Under the pieces are notes generated by a model, which worked only from the letters and a program-made list of their open reading frames with translations, did not search any database and was not told the origin of the DNA. From ZC4RG29 sp964521255 (GTDB lineage: Bacteria; Bacteroidota; Bacteroidia; Cytophagales; Cyclobacteriaceae), in assembly GCA_964521255.1 (NCBI GenBank), contig CAZFRM010000010.1, positions 1 to 64,000 of the forward strand: a stretch of DNA of 64,000 nt, in the 5' to 3' direction. The first letter of the stretch is position 1, and every line of letters starts with the position of its first letter. Positions 35,653-45,709 of the stretch are shown one piece after another. The translations under genes and the position numbers were made by a program.

Positions 35653-36899
35653 TGTTTGTTCGATGTGTATTTTTTTATTGGACATTTTTGTTTCCCTTTT
35701 TAGTTCGCGGCCAGGCTTATGAATTTGCTGAACCTAAAGTGATGCCATTTAATATTAACAGTGACGGTCAGGAAATATTACCGCTACTATCACAAGATGG
35801 AAAGTTACTTTTCTTTTCACGTTCTTTCTATGACCTGAACATTGGCGGAAAGTATGCTGGGCATGACATATGGATTTCTGAACGAACCAAGTCTGGTTGG
35901 GCCCGCGCATCGAATACATATTATAGTTTTAACACTAAGGGCAATGAGGCAGTTATTGGCACAAGCCGAAATGGTGAAACGATATACTTAATGAAGACCG
36001 TTGCGAATAAAAAAATTAGTGGAATTTATTCCTCAAAATTTACGAGAGGAAAATGGAGCGAGCCAGAACTTATTCCGATTGAAGGATTGGACTCGGAACG
36101 TTCGCTTGGTTTTTACATGCATCCCGATGAAGATGTATTGCTGATCTCTATGATGTCACCTACGTCGCGAGGAGAGGAGGATTTATATATAAGCACAAAA
36201 TCAAATGATGGAAAATGGTCACCGGCGCGTAACCTTGGCACGGCAATTAATACAACGGGGTTTGAGATATCGCCCTTTCTATCTGATGATAAACGTACGC
36301 TTTATTTTTCCAGTAACGGCCATAAAGGACGCGGCGACGCAGATGTGTTTGTATCTACACGTCTTTATGATTCGTGGGAAACATGGACCGTTCCACAAAA
36401 CATGGGGGACAAAGTCAACTCTGCTAAGTTTGATGCGTACTTCACAATTTATGGTGATAGCATAGCGTACCTGGCAAGTAACAGGGGTGGTAAATTCATG
36501 GATATTTTTTCAATAAAGGTGTCGCCATTAGACCCAGAACGGAAGCTCATTCCACTAGAGCCAAAGGAAATTGATTCCCTCATAGGAAAGAATGTCAACC
36601 GAAAAGTTGCCTTTAATGGTAAGAGTACATCATTAACAGCTAACCAGCGCGAATTGCTTTGGTATATCGCCAATAAACTAATCGGACAGAAAGATGTGCG
36701 TATCATGCTTGTTCCATCTAAAGATGACGATGAAGATATTACCAGTAATCGCCTCAACTCGATAGTGGCACAACTGGCTGGTGCGGGCATAGAGGGGTCA
36801 CGAATAAGAAGAACCATAACGCCAGATCAAATGGCTGTGGTTACTCAGTTACCAGACTCACCCATTAAGGGTGAAGTTCAAATAGTGTTAATACGATGA
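35646..36899 (+). CDS. PD40 beta-propeller / degenerate OmpA-like envelope protein
   Basis: A 417-residue exported protein with N-terminal signal (MVMFVRCVFFYWTFLFPFLV). Residues about 30-290 contain WD40-like (PD40) blades with repeated motifs such as LLSQDGKLLFFSR, GHDIWIS, FLSDDKRTLYFSSNGH and GRGDADVFVS. The C-terminal ~110 residues have an OmpA-like outline (NRKVAFNGKSTSLTANQREL, ILMVP region), but the peptidoglycan-binding residues are not conserved. PD40-OmpA proteins are common in T9SS/gliding operons. It overlaps the porP/sprF gene by 7 bp and so belongs to the adhesin operon. Possible role: periplasmic support of the secreted adhesin or its porin. Confidence 0.82.
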   Translation: MVMFVRCVFFYWTFLFPFLVRGQAYEFAEPKVMPFNINSDGQEILPLLSQDGKLLFFSRSFYDLNIGGKYAGHDIWISERTKSGWARASNTYYSFNTKGNEAVIGTSRNGETIYLMKTVANKKISGIYSSKFTRGKWSEPELIPIEGLDSERSLGFYMHPDEDVLLISMMSPTSRGEEDLYISTKSNDGKWSPARNLGTAINTTGFEISPFLSDDKRTLYFSSNGHKGRGDADVFVSTRLYDSWETWTVPQNMGDKVNSAKFDAYFTIYGDSIAYLASNRGGKFMDIFSIKVSPLDPERKLIPLEPKEIDSLIGKNVNRKVAFNGKSTSLTANQRELLWYIANKLIGQKDVRIMLVPSKDDDEDITSNRLNSIVAQLAGAGIEGSRIRRTITPDQMAVVTQLPDSPIKGEVQIVLIR

Positions 36900-37113
36900 T
36901 GAACTATTTTTTTAGTATTAAAAAAAACTTTAAGCGGATGGAATTGCTCCTGGCGTATCCATAAAAAGTTGTTATGCGAATATTAATTTGTTAAAAAATT
37001 CAGTAACGAAATTTCAAATTAATTATGCTAACAGTATTTAAACGCTTGTCAGAGTAATGTCATTTGATCAGAGAATATTTTATTGTAAATTATTGCTAAA
37101 CGGATATAAATAA

Positions 37114-39357
37114 ATGAACTGGAGAGGGGGAAGTAAAATTCTATGGAAAAAGAGATGGCTGCTCATTCTTGCTCCATTGGCTGTCATGCTCGTAGTTTTT
37201 ACCATTCGGTTTTTTGGCGATTGGCAATATCTGTCAACCGCCCAGATATCAACAGGCATTACCTCAGGCAACAAACTTGTTGATAAAGGGAACAGGCGGG
37301 ACGCAAATGAGATGCAGATCGAATTCAATAACCTGGTTGAAGTTATTAAGTCACCGGTTGTCATGAACCAGGTCTCGTATCGATTGCTTCAGCATGATTT
37401 GCCAACGGCATCTTATTCATTTAGAAAGCCTTCAGAAAATTATGTTAGAAAGGAACTGGGAGTCAGCCTCCTCGCTAACGAGGATTTATTTAAGCACATT
37501 CTTGATAAAAAATTAGATAGCCTTACCACATTGAATGCAACTTCTGAGGATGAGCGGCTACTCCAAAAGCTTATTGATGTATATCGATATGATCTTCAGT
37601 CTATACTGAATTCATTGACCGTTACGAGGGTAAATAATTCCGATTATCTTGAGATTCGCTGTTTGTCAGAGAACCCGGGGTTATCGGCTTTTGCTGCCAA
37701 CGCAATATGTAGTGAAATAATACGATACTATAATACTTTACAAACCAGTCAATCAGACCATTCTCTAAATTCGCTGGCACAACTGGTACTTGACCAAAAG
37801 AAAGATCTGGATGAGCGGATGAACCAGCTTCAGTCGTTCAGCGCCAACAATGAGATGGTTAATCCGGATGTCGAGAGTATTTCAAATATAAGTCAGCTTA
37901 AAAGTTATGAAGACCAGGTAACCCTGGGCCAACAGAACATAAGAGCATTAGAATTAAATATCGCCAATCTTAACGATAGAATTCAGGAAGCGGAATTAGT
38001 CGGATCTCCTCAACGTATAAATGAAGAAACCGGGAAGATCAGACGCAAGATTAACTCCCTGAATGAACGGTATGTTACCGGGGGCCAATCTGATCAGAGT
38101 TTGTTGGATAGCATAACATTTCTCCGTACTAAACTTGAACAGTTTAATAAACGCATTGAGCAATCGCCAAGGTATACTCCCGCAGAATTAAGGTCAATGA
38201 AGGATCGTAGGGATCAGGCAAAAGTAGATATGCAGATTGCCCGTGAAAACCTTGCAACCTTGAATAGAACCTTGAACTCGAAGCGTAATAACATGGGCAG
38301 CTTTGCAAACAAGGAAGCAACGCGCAAGCTGTTAGAGGAAGAGGTAAAGCTTGCCCGTGAAGAGTATCTCAATGCCCAATCACGCTATGCTGAAGCAAAA
38401 GATAAAGTGCTTGCCAGCAAATTGTCCATTAAGCAAGTGGTTTATGGTGAACCAGCGGATAAACCTCTTGTCAGGAATGCTGTGATTCTTGTTGCAGCAA
38501 GCGGAATAATAAGTTTTATCTTGTGTGTCTTAATTATTTTGGGCAGAGAAGCCGGCGATTCGCGTATACGAACAGTTACGAGATTAAAAGCATTTTCACG
38601 AATACCAACTGTGGGTGTTGTACCATGCCTGCCCCGGGCTATCAAAAATCCTTCATGGAGCTTCTTCCTTGAAGCCAGTATCCAAACGGAGGAGATGAGC
38701 CGTTTGAATGATGAGTTGAGAAAAATTCGTTTCAATCTCGACAGCTATAAATCGCAGGTATTTCTTATCACGAGCACGCGAAAAGGGCAGGGAAAAAGTT
38801 TTGTTGTGATGGCCCTGGCTTATACGTTAGGCCTTGCCCGTAAGAGAACGCTTATTATTGACACTAATCTTCGTCATAATAGTTTAACAAGATTGCTAAC
38901 GGCACGTGTTCACCTTAAGCAGTCCATTGAACATTACACTACGACTGTCAGGCAACTTACTACAGGTGATGGATATAAAGATTTGTCCCTATCGGACGGA
39001 AGAAATCTCATTACCCCCACACATAATGAAATGGTTGATGTGATTGGAAATAAAATCAGTCATTTGTCTCCCTCAGAGGTCATCCCAAGTGCTGATTTTA
39101 AGTTTCTGCTTGAGTGGCTTAAGGCGCAATATGATTATATCATTTTGGAGGGGGCAAGTTTAAATGATTATTCTGATTCTCGTGAATTGGTGGGTTTTGT
39201 AGACAAGGTTATACCTGTTTTCGACGCAGAGTCAACGCTTACAGAAGAAGACCAGGAATCGTTACACTTTTTACGATCTCTAAATGGCAAATTGGGCTGT
39301 GCTATTCTCAACCGGGTTGTGGCTGAGGAAAGTAGTAGTATGGCAGCCGTCTTTTAG
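37114..39357 (+). CDS. Wzz/BY-kinase-like polysaccharide chain-length protein
   Basis: A 747-residue inner-membrane protein of the Wzc type. A first transmembrane helix (about 12-32) is followed by a long periplasmic coiled coil (about 150-440), a second transmembrane helix (about 452-473) and a cytoplasmic BY-kinase-like P-loop domain. Walker A is GQGKS (about 559-563, in TRKGQGKSF) and the Walker A' motif is TLIIDTNLRH. The C-terminus ends with SSSMAAVF and lacks the usual tyrosine cluster that is autophosphorylated. So it may regulate polysaccharide polymer length without normal tyrosine cycling. No glycosyltransferase, flippase or Wza export gene is adjacent; a TolC-like gene follows 163 bp downstream. 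Confidence 0.85.
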   Translation: MNWRGGSKILWKKRWLLILAPLAVMLVVFTIRFFGDWQYLSTAQISTGITSGNKLVDKGNRRDANEMQIEFNNLVEVIKSPVVMNQVSYRLLQHDLPTASYSFRKPSENYVRKELGVSLLANEDLFKHILDKKLDSLTTLNATSEDERLLQKLIDVYRYDLQSILNSLTVTRVNNSDYLEIRCLSENPGLSAFAANAICSEIIRYYNTLQTSQSDHSLNSLAQLVLDQKKDLDERMNQLQSFSANNEMVNPDVESISNISQLKSYEDQVTLGQQNIRALELNIANLNDRIQEAELVGSPQRINEETGKIRRKINSLNERYVTGGQSDQSLLDSITFLRTKLEQFNKRIEQSPRYTPAELRSMKDRRDQAKVDMQIARENLATLNRTLNSKRNNMGSFANKEATRKLLEEEVKLAREEYLNAQSRYAEAKDKVLASKLSIKQVVYGEPADKPLVRNAVILVAASGIISFILCVLIILGREAGDSRIRTVTRLKAFSRIPTVGVVPCLPRAIKNPSWSFFLEASIQTEEMSRLNDELRKIRFNLDSYKSQVFLITSTRKGQGKSFVVMALAYTLGLARKRTLIIDTNLRHNSLTRLLTARVHLKQSIEHYTTTVRQLTTGDGYKDLSLSDGRNLITPTHNEMVDVIGNKISHLSPSEVIPSADFKFLLEWLKAQYDYIILEGASLNDYSDSRELVGFVDKVIPVFDAESTLTEEDQESLHFLRSLNGKLGCAILNRVVAEESSSMAAVF

Positions 39358-39520
39358 TAGTAATGGACCTTATATTATCCCTTCGTTAATCTTTCACTGC
39401 TGAAGTTTTTTGCCAAAATTCTCTGGTTATTTGAGACTTAGTAGTAAGCAATACCACAGAGTTTCATTAAAATTGTAATCAGGCCAATTAAATCATTATT
39501 TTCTAACAATAATTACAGCT

Positions 39521-40237
39521 ATGAAAAGATTTACACAAGCTCTTTTAGTTGCCGTTTTACTTTCCCCATCAGTTGTTGTCGCACAACAAGTTGATTACAA
39601 TAAAATTATTCTTCCATTGGGTGCTTCCAATATCAGTTATGAAGAAAGGCTTGTTCAACTAGCCTGGCAAAATAATCCCGCTAGTGAGATAGCAAAAAGT
39701 GATGCGCTTGCTGCTGAACAAGATGTGAAGGCCCTGGGCTCCCAATGGTTAAGACAAATCGGCATTACAGCTAACTTGAACAAGTATTCACTGGAAGAGA
39801 TCAATAACAATCCTAGTGCCAATGAAGTATTTAATTTTTACCCTGCATACAATGTATTTCTGACGCTGCCATTGTCCACTTTTTTTGAAGGCCCACATCT
39901 AAAAAAGGCTGCACAAAATCGCTTAAATGCATCGGAAGAACGCATCAATCAACTAAAACTAAATCTGCGCGCAGAGGTTTTGAAACGTTATAATGATTAC
40001 AAGATGAATGAAGAAATTCGAAATATCCGCAAAGAGGCATTAGCGGATGAGGAATCCAATTACCTGGCAATCGAGGAAAAATTTAAGAACGGTACCGCTA
40101 CTGTAGAATCATATCAACTATCGTTGAAATCCCGGAACGAACTTCGTATCCAGGCTGTGGAAGCAGAAAATATGCTCACTAAATCCAAGCTGGATTTGGA
40201 AGCTTTGATTGGTGTTAAATTGGAAGAAGTAAAATAG
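39521..40237 (+). CDS. half-size TolC-like outer membrane protein
   Basis: A 238-residue exported protein with signal peptide (MKRFTQALLVAVLLSPSVVVAQ). Long alpha-helical segments of the TolC type follow (WQNNPASEIAKSDALAAEQD ... and LTKSKLDLEALIGVKLEEVK at the end). A typical TolC has about 430-480 residues made of two repeats; this has the content of about one. The first strand-like part (YNVFLTLPLSTFFEG) would be the membrane insertion region. It could form a shorter outer-membrane channel or accompany the Wzz-like protein upstream in surface-polymer handling. The function is inferred only from family and location. Confidence 0.72.
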   Translation: MKRFTQALLVAVLLSPSVVVAQQVDYNKIILPLGASNISYEERLVQLAWQNNPASEIAKSDALAAEQDVKALGSQWLRQIGITANLNKYSLEEINNNPSANEVFNFYPAYNVFLTLPLSTFFEGPHLKKAAQNRLNASEERINQLKLNLRAEVLKRYNDYKMNEEIRNIRKEALADEESNYLAIEEKFKNGTATVESYQLSLKSRNELRIQAVEAENMLTKSKLDLEALIGVKLEEVK

Positions 40238-40249
40238 TCGATTGCCCAG

Positions 40250-40633
40250 TTAAGCCTGAAGCTGAATCTTTGACGACAGTGCTTGCTCAACGGTTTCTAT
40301 CAGCATTGGCGGCTCAAATGGTTTTACCATGTACGCATAAGCCCCAAGGTTAAGACACTCCCTGCGTTTAGCAGGGTCTTCAAACCCGGATAACATTATT
40401 ACCGGAATTTCTTTAAATGATGATTTACCATTTAAATTCTGAAGCAGTTGAATACCGTCAAGGGAGGGCATCTTCAAATCAGAAATAATTAAATCAGGAT
40501 AGTTCCCATCGGATAGCCATGTCCAGGCATCTAATCCATCATTCATAATTACGACATCTGAATTTGCGCCGATAATTTTCTTTAACAGCCAACAAAGCAA
40601 AGTGTCGTCTTCAATGACCAAAATCTTTCTCAT
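40250..40633 (-). CDS. single-domain response regulator (CheY-like)
   Basis: A 127-residue receiver domain started at ATG 40633 (MRKILVIEDDTLLCWLLKK); the longer open frame upstream is hydrophobic noise. The acidic pair is EDD (8-10), the phospho-acceptor Asp is in IISDLKMPSLDG, the switch Ser is in VIMLSGFED, and the Lys is in YMVKPFEPP. No output domain and no kinase nearby. It is convergent with the TolC-like gene, 12 bp apart. Confidence 0.9.
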   Translation of the reverse strand: MRKILVIEDDTLLCWLLKKIIGANSDVVIMNDGLDAWTWLSDGNYPDLIISDLKMPSLDGIQLLQNLNGKSSFKEIPVIMLSGFEDPAKRRECLNLGAYAYMVKPFEPPMLIETVEQALSSKIQLQA

Positions 40634-40842
40634 AGGTACTGTTTTAGGACCGTTTAAAATGAGCTTTACAGATCTTGAGATTAACAAAGGCAGGATCCCT
40701 AAAGCCAACAATAAGTATAGACATACCAAAAGTAACTTTTTTTCTCGAACGGCACAATTTTCAACGGCAAAAAAAGGAATCAGTTAGCATTGTAATGAGC
40801 GTTAATGGAGATTGGTAGTTAAAGGTAACCCAATAGGCTGTT

Positions 40843-41928
40843 TTATAACTGGCTTATTGTTTTCAATCGGTTTATTTTTCCGGTTGGCGTTTCGATAAAG
40901 CGGGTCATAAAAATGGTTTGCCTGGGCATTTCAAATTTTAATAATTCTTTAGCCAGTTCATCATTAATTTCTTTTCGTATTAGCGGGTCAGTTGATATTC
41001 CTTCAACAATTAAAACAATCTCGGAACCCAGTGTTTCACTTGGAAAACCAGTAATAAAAAAGCGGTTTTGAATGTTTAAACGTTGAAAAACAGATTGTAT
41101 TTTTTCCTCCAATATCTCCGGTAAAATTTTAATCCCACCTGTATTGATAACATTATCCCATCTTCCCAGCCATTTGAAGGATTGATCAGAGATTATGTCT
41201 ACAATATCATTAGTGAAAACGGGCTCTTTTAAAAAAGGGGTTTCAATTACAATACAATTTCTTTCATCTGTTCTGATCTCCACTCCAGGAAGTATTCTGT
41301 AAATGTTGTTATCGTCGCTAATGTTTTCTAAAGCGATATGTGTAATCGTTTCAGTCATACCATAGGTGGCAAATACATTAGTTTTTAATTCTTCTTTAAT
41401 TCTTCTTCGTAAAGTATTACTCAAGGGTGCGCCCCCAATAATGATCGATCTTATTTTATTCAGTTGCTGTATTTTGTGATCATCAAACATGTTTTGTATC
41501 TGCAAGGGAACAAACGCCGCAAAATCGATTTTTGTATCAGCATCAATTTTCTTCAGTGGATTGGAAGAAGGTTCTACGATGATCAACTTCATGTTGTTGA
41601 GAAGCGATCTGACGAGCATCATCTTGCCCGCTATATATTTTGTATTGAGACACACCAGCGATGAATGCGATGGTAACAGACCGAGAACTTTTACAGTTGC
41701 ATCAGCACTCTGAATAATCTGATCCCGGTTGAAAGCTATTTTTTTTGCTTCTCCAGTAGAGCCGCTGGTCTGAAAATAAAAAGTTTGTTCTTCACTTAAC
41801 CATTGGTGTATAAAAGAGAAAGTTTCATTCTCAAATTCTGTGAGAGCCTCTACAGTTTGGTTAAGTATCTCTTTTAACTGAACATATCTGCCATTAATAA
41901 GAATGGTATCATGATAATATCCAGTCAT
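40843..41928 (-). CDS. menE: o-succinylbenzoate-CoA ligase (MenE)
   Basis: An AMP-binding ligase that activates o-succinylbenzoate with CoA in menaquinone synthesis. It is 361 residues, short for the AMP-binding superfamily but in the range of Bacteroidetes MenE. Motifs are the P-loop FQTSGSTGEAKKI (A3), the core motif YGMTETI (A5), the Asp/Arg motif LGRWDNVINTGGIKI (A7) and the C-terminal Lys motif TPTGKINRLK (A10). It is last in the operon menI-menF-menD-menB-menE; 35 bp separate it from menB. Confidence 0.93.
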   Translation of the reverse strand: MTGYYHDTILINGRYVQLKEILNQTVEALTEFENETFSFIHQWLSEEQTFYFQTSGSTGEAKKIAFNRDQIIQSADATVKVLGLLPSHSSLVCLNTKYIAGKMMLVRSLLNNMKLIIVEPSSNPLKKIDADTKIDFAAFVPLQIQNMFDDHKIQQLNKIRSIIIGGAPLSNTLRRRIKEELKTNVFATYGMTETITHIALENISDDNNIYRILPGVEIRTDERNCIVIETPFLKEPVFTNDIVDIISDQSFKWLGRWDNVINTGGIKILPEILEEKIQSVFQRLNIQNRFFITGFPSETLGSEIVLIVEGISTDPLIRKEINDELAKELLKFEMPRQTIFMTRFIETPTGKINRLKTISQL

Positions 41929-41963
41929 TGTAATTTTGAGAAAATCTGAAAGTTTATCTGGTG

Positions 41964-42788
41964 CTAAGGAAATTTAGGAAACTTTGAAAAATCCGGATCA
42001 CGTTTTTCCATAAATGCATTCTTTCCTTCTTTTGCCTCATCTGACAAGTAATATAGAAGTGTAGCATTTCCTGCGAGTTCCTGTATGCCGGCCTGGCCAT
42101 CCAATTCAGCATTGAAAGATGATTTTAGCATTCGTATTGCCAATGGACTCTTCGTAATAATTTTATTTGCCCATTCAACATAGGTCTCTTCTAATTTTTC
42201 AAGTGGAACAACTTTATTTACTAAACCCATCTCTAATGCCTCCTGGGCATTGTATTGATCGCACAGGTACCAAATTTCCCGTGCCTTTTTCTGACCAACA
42301 ATTCTTGCCAGGTAAGAGGCACCAAATCCACCGTCGAAACTTCCAACCTTTGGACCGGTTTGTCCGAAACGCGCGTTCTCTGCAGCTATTGTCAGATCAC
42401 ATACAACATGCAATACATGTCCACCACCAATAGCCCAACCTGCAACGGCGGCAATAACGGGCTTGGGGATAGAACGAATCAGCTTTTGAAGATCAAGTAC
42501 ATTTAGCCTTGGCATGGCGTCTTCACCTACATATCCTCCATGACCACGCACACTTTGGTCTCCACCACTACAGAAAGCTTTTCCTCCTTCACCGGTTAAT
42601 ATAATCACCCGTACATCCGCATCTTCGCGACAGATCATCATTGCGTCAATCATCTCTTTTACGGTAGTGGGAGTAAAAGCATTATGCACCTCAGGACGGT
42701 TTATACTGATTCTTGCAATGCTATTATACTTGTGAAAGAGAATTTCCTTGTACTCCTTTACCGGTTGCCAGGAATATTTATTGTTCAT
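41964..42788 (-). CDS. menB: 1,4-dihydroxy-2-naphthoyl-CoA synthase (MenB)
   Basis: An enoyl-CoA hydratase-fold enzyme that cyclises o-succinylbenzoyl-CoA. I start it at ATG 42788 (MNNKYSWQPVKEYKEI), giving 274 residues, the MenB norm; this start overlaps the end of menD by 11 bp. Characteristic are the oxyanion-hole and active-site stretches EGGKAFCSGGDQSVRGHGGY and AAVAGWAIGGGHVLHVVCDL, the GQTGPKVGSFDGGFG loop, and the end NAFMEKRDPDFSKFPKFP that is nearly invariant in MenB. Confidence 0.96.
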   Translation of the reverse strand: MNNKYSWQPVKEYKEILFHKYNSIARISINRPEVHNAFTPTTVKEMIDAMMICREDADVRVIILTGEGGKAFCSGGDQSVRGHGGYVGEDAMPRLNVLDLQKLIRSIPKPVIAAVAGWAIGGGHVLHVVCDLTIAAENARFGQTGPKVGSFDGGFGASYLARIVGQKKAREIWYLCDQYNAQEALEMGLVNKVVPLEKLEETYVEWANKIITKSPLAIRMLKSSFNAELDGQAGIQELAGNATLLYYLSDEAKEGKNAFMEKRDPDFSKFPKFP

Positions 42789-44505
42789 AACTTCTTTTGA
42801 TATGCGTTTTAAAACTTTCAAATATAGCTTTGCTTAACTGTGATGTAGTTTCCAACTCAAGAATTTTTGGTGAATTTCCATCCTCGAAAAAATCCTTCAG
42901 CATATTTTTCACTTTCCTGTGATGATCCAGTTTTAAATATTCGAAACCATATTCTTCACAAAGTTTTTGCGCTGTTAGTTTTTGTTGTGTCACAAAGAAT
43001 TCATCTGCTTCAGGAAGACTGGCCGGGCCATCGATCATTTTGAATATTACTCCTCCATGATTGTTGAGTAAAACTACTCTTAAGTTTGATAAATTGTAAT
43101 TGTGCCAGAAAGCATTTCGATCATAAAAGAATGCCATGTCACCTGTAATTAAAACATTGGTTTGATTTCCTGAAAGTGTATGGCCAACCGCTGTGCTTGT
43201 GCACCCATCAATTCCACTGGTACCTCGGTTTGAGAAGACTTTAATGTTTTTTTGCTGTGAACTCAGTCCAACGAAGTTTGCATATCGTACGGCCATGCTG
43301 TTTGCGAGATGAAGATTAGTTTCTTTTGGCAGGGCTTTAATGATTTCGCTGACCAATTCAAATTCACCAAAATCATCTTGAGGAAAAAATTGTTCAAGAC
43401 TTCTCAGCATTCTGCGTTCTTCAATTTCCCACAGCTTAAAATAATTGTGTTGCTTCTGTTCCTCAAAACTTTCAGTTCGTTCAACTGATGTGATGCTATT
43501 AAAAAATTCTACAGGTGTTGTACGGATAATCCTGGTGAGGTGTTGAAAAGTATCCGCTACTGAGCCGGCAGGCTGAATGTGCCAGTGCGCCTTTGGAGAA
43601 TATTTCCTCAAGAAAAGTTTTAACTGCTTTGAGATAACACTTTTACCAAATGTTATCAACAAGTCTGGCCGGAGACTTTTTTTTACATCATCAGATGCCT
43701 GACCAAGAAACGTATCTGCATGACAGATAAATCTGGTGTTGCCATGAAGATTACTGATAACATCGGCTACAATTGGAACAGGATTGTTTGTTGAGAACTT
43801 ATCCAATGTATTAATCAACTCTTCCTCGAAATCATTTTGGCCACTTACAATAAGTATATTATGATAGCCCGACCATTCCCTGATAAGTTCATTTTGTTCT
43901 TTTTTATCAAGCGAATAGGAGGGAGCAAGATCTGCAATTGTTCGAATGTTATTTGAATACGTAATTTCTTCCTGTGCTTCCGGATAGAGTGGCTCGCGAA
44001 ACGGAGCATTGATGTGAACAGGTCCTTTTGGTTCCTGTACTGTAAAATTTATTCCTTCATTAACGATACGATTAATTGCCCATTGATTGTCTGCATACTC
44101 GTATTCCTGGGGAAGCGTGAAAGATTGTTTTACATGATGGCCGAAAATACCATTTTGAAAAATGGTTTGTCCGTCAAGTTGAGCAACCCATTCTCGCGGG
44201 CGATCAGCAGTAATAACCAAAAGTGGTATTTGATTAAAAAATGCTTCCGCTATTGCCGGTGCAAAATTATAGGCAGCAGTTCCAGAGGTACAAAGTAACA
44301 CAACCGGGCTCCTGGTTTCCTGCGCTATTCCCAATGCAATAAACGCTGCACTTCTTTCATCGCTAAAGGTATAAATGTTAAATCCTTTGTAACGTGTAAA
44401 AGCCAAAGTAAGTGGGGCGCATCGTGAACCCGGACACATTACTACATGTCTAATGCCTCGCTGATAACAAAGGGCAGCAATATCATAGATGGATTGGAAC
44501 TGCAC
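42778..44505 (-). CDS. menD: SEPHCHC synthase (MenD)
   Basis: A thiamin-diphosphate enzyme that condenses isochorismate with 2-oxoglutarate in menaquinone synthesis. It is 575 residues. The N-terminal motif CPGSRCAPLTLAF and the ThDP/metal motif ITGDMAFFYDRNAFWHN are clear; SNRGTSGIDGCTSTAVG and LLNNHGGVIFKMIDG are further family hallmarks. The start lies 3 bp after the menF stop and the end overlaps menB, indicating tight translational coupling. Confidence 0.96.
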   Translation of the reverse strand: MQFQSIYDIAALCYQRGIRHVVMCPGSRCAPLTLAFTRYKGFNIYTFSDERSAAFIALGIAQETRSPVVLLCTSGTAAYNFAPAIAEAFFNQIPLLVITADRPREWVAQLDGQTIFQNGIFGHHVKQSFTLPQEYEYADNQWAINRIVNEGINFTVQEPKGPVHINAPFREPLYPEAQEEITYSNNIRTIADLAPSYSLDKKEQNELIREWSGYHNILIVSGQNDFEEELINTLDKFSTNNPVPIVADVISNLHGNTRFICHADTFLGQASDDVKKSLRPDLLITFGKSVISKQLKLFLRKYSPKAHWHIQPAGSVADTFQHLTRIIRTTPVEFFNSITSVERTESFEEQKQHNYFKLWEIEERRMLRSLEQFFPQDDFGEFELVSEIIKALPKETNLHLANSMAVRYANFVGLSSQQKNIKVFSNRGTSGIDGCTSTAVGHTLSGNQTNVLITGDMAFFYDRNAFWHNYNLSNLRVVLLNNHGGVIFKMIDGPASLPEADEFFVTQQKLTAQKLCEEYGFEYLKLDHHRKVKNMLKDFFEDGNSPKILELETTSQLSKAIFESFKTHIKRSYEQ

Positions 44506-44508
44506 GTA

Positions 44509-45693
44509 TTAGAAGATGATGGTGGATAAAGTATTTAATTTGATTTCGGTTTCTTCCCACTCACTTTCCGGGATTGAGTCACCTGTCACGCCTGCACCAG
44601 CGTAAAGCAATGCTTCACCTTTACGGAATTGAAGACAGCGCAGGTTGACGAAAATATGTGTATTGTTTTCTATGTTCACCGGGCCAAGATACCCCGAGTA
44701 AAACTCACGATCATATCCCTCATATTTCTTAAGAAACTCTGTTGCCACATCAAGAGGCATGCCGCAGACGGCTGATGTAGGATGCAACAAGCCCAGCATG
44801 ACAGAACCAAGCTGGGGAAAGTTAGTGGCTTTCATATCAACTGTGAAATCAGATTTTAAATGTAAGAGATTGCCCGCCACAACTGTTTTTGGACCATGCT
44901 CGTCGTACTCGCGAAGTCTTATTTTTTTAAAACAACTAATAATATAGCGCTCCACCAAAGCTTGCTCTTCTATTTCCTTTTGTGTCCAGGCCACGGACTT
45001 GAGATTGATTTCATTGTGATATTCTTTTGTACCTGCCAGCGCCACCGTTTTAAAGAGAGCACCATTTTCTACACTGACGAGAATCTCAGGTGAAGCACCA
45101 AGCCATGTACCGACTTCAGGAATATGTACAAATGAAACTAATGTATTGGGATATGCTTTGCAAAGTTTCTGGAATGCCTGCATCACATCAAATCCTTCCG
45201 GAATTGTGACTTGTTTGAAACGCGAGGGAACTACTTTTTCAAAAACATTTTCCTCTATCGCTTTGAGGCCCGCTTCCACCATCTTCAGAAAAGTTTCTTT
45301 GCTTCTTTCCTTGATTGTTGAAGAAAGCTTGAGGTACTGATGTATTGCCTTCCTGGGATATCCTTCTTTCGCAGATAACCAGGTTAAAGATTTTTCCTGG
45401 CTAGAGGATACAGGTGATGCAAGCTTTCCTTCTTTGAATATGAAGTGCAAATCACTTTCCAGAAAAATACGATCCTTACTACTATCAAAAGGAGCGAACA
45501 TGAATCCGGAGGGAAGATCCTCCAGTGTTTTTTCCTTTTCAATAAATTGATGACGCTCTGCAACAATAAGATGGTGTGATGGATCATCAGGTAAACGCCA
45601 CAATGCCATCGACATGCCACTGTCAAAAGCGACAGAGGATATTAGTGACAGGTATTCTATTTCGGATTTATTGATTTCGTTAGCTACTTGCAT
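44509..45693 (-). CDS. menF: isochorismate synthase (MenF)
   Basis: A chorismate-binding enzyme that forms isochorismate, the first committed step. I start it at ATG 45693 (MQVANEINKSEIEYLSLI), giving 394 residues; the longer frame would run over the preceding menI stop. The catalytic core (about 120-390) shows EENVFEKVVPSRFKQV, the stretch GTWLGASPEILVSVENG, HPTSAVCGMPLDVATEFLK and YDREFYSGYLGPVN with the metal-binding Glu. Second gene of the men operon, 16 bp from menI. Confidence 0.94.
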   Translation of the reverse strand: MQVANEINKSEIEYLSLISSVAFDSGMSMALWRLPDDPSHHLIVAERHQFIEKEKTLEDLPSGFMFAPFDSSKDRIFLESDLHFIFKEGKLASPVSSSQEKSLTWLSAKEGYPRKAIHQYLKLSSTIKERSKETFLKMVEAGLKAIEENVFEKVVPSRFKQVTIPEGFDVMQAFQKLCKAYPNTLVSFVHIPEVGTWLGASPEILVSVENGALFKTVALAGTKEYHNEINLKSVAWTQKEIEEQALVERYIISCFKKIRLREYDEHGPKTVVAGNLLHLKSDFTVDMKATNFPQLGSVMLGLLHPTSAVCGMPLDVATEFLKKYEGYDREFYSGYLGPVNIENNTHIFVNLRCLQFRKGEALLYAGAGVTGDSIPESEWEETEIKLNTLSTIIF

Positions 45694-45709
45694 ATCATTC
45701 AAACTTCTT

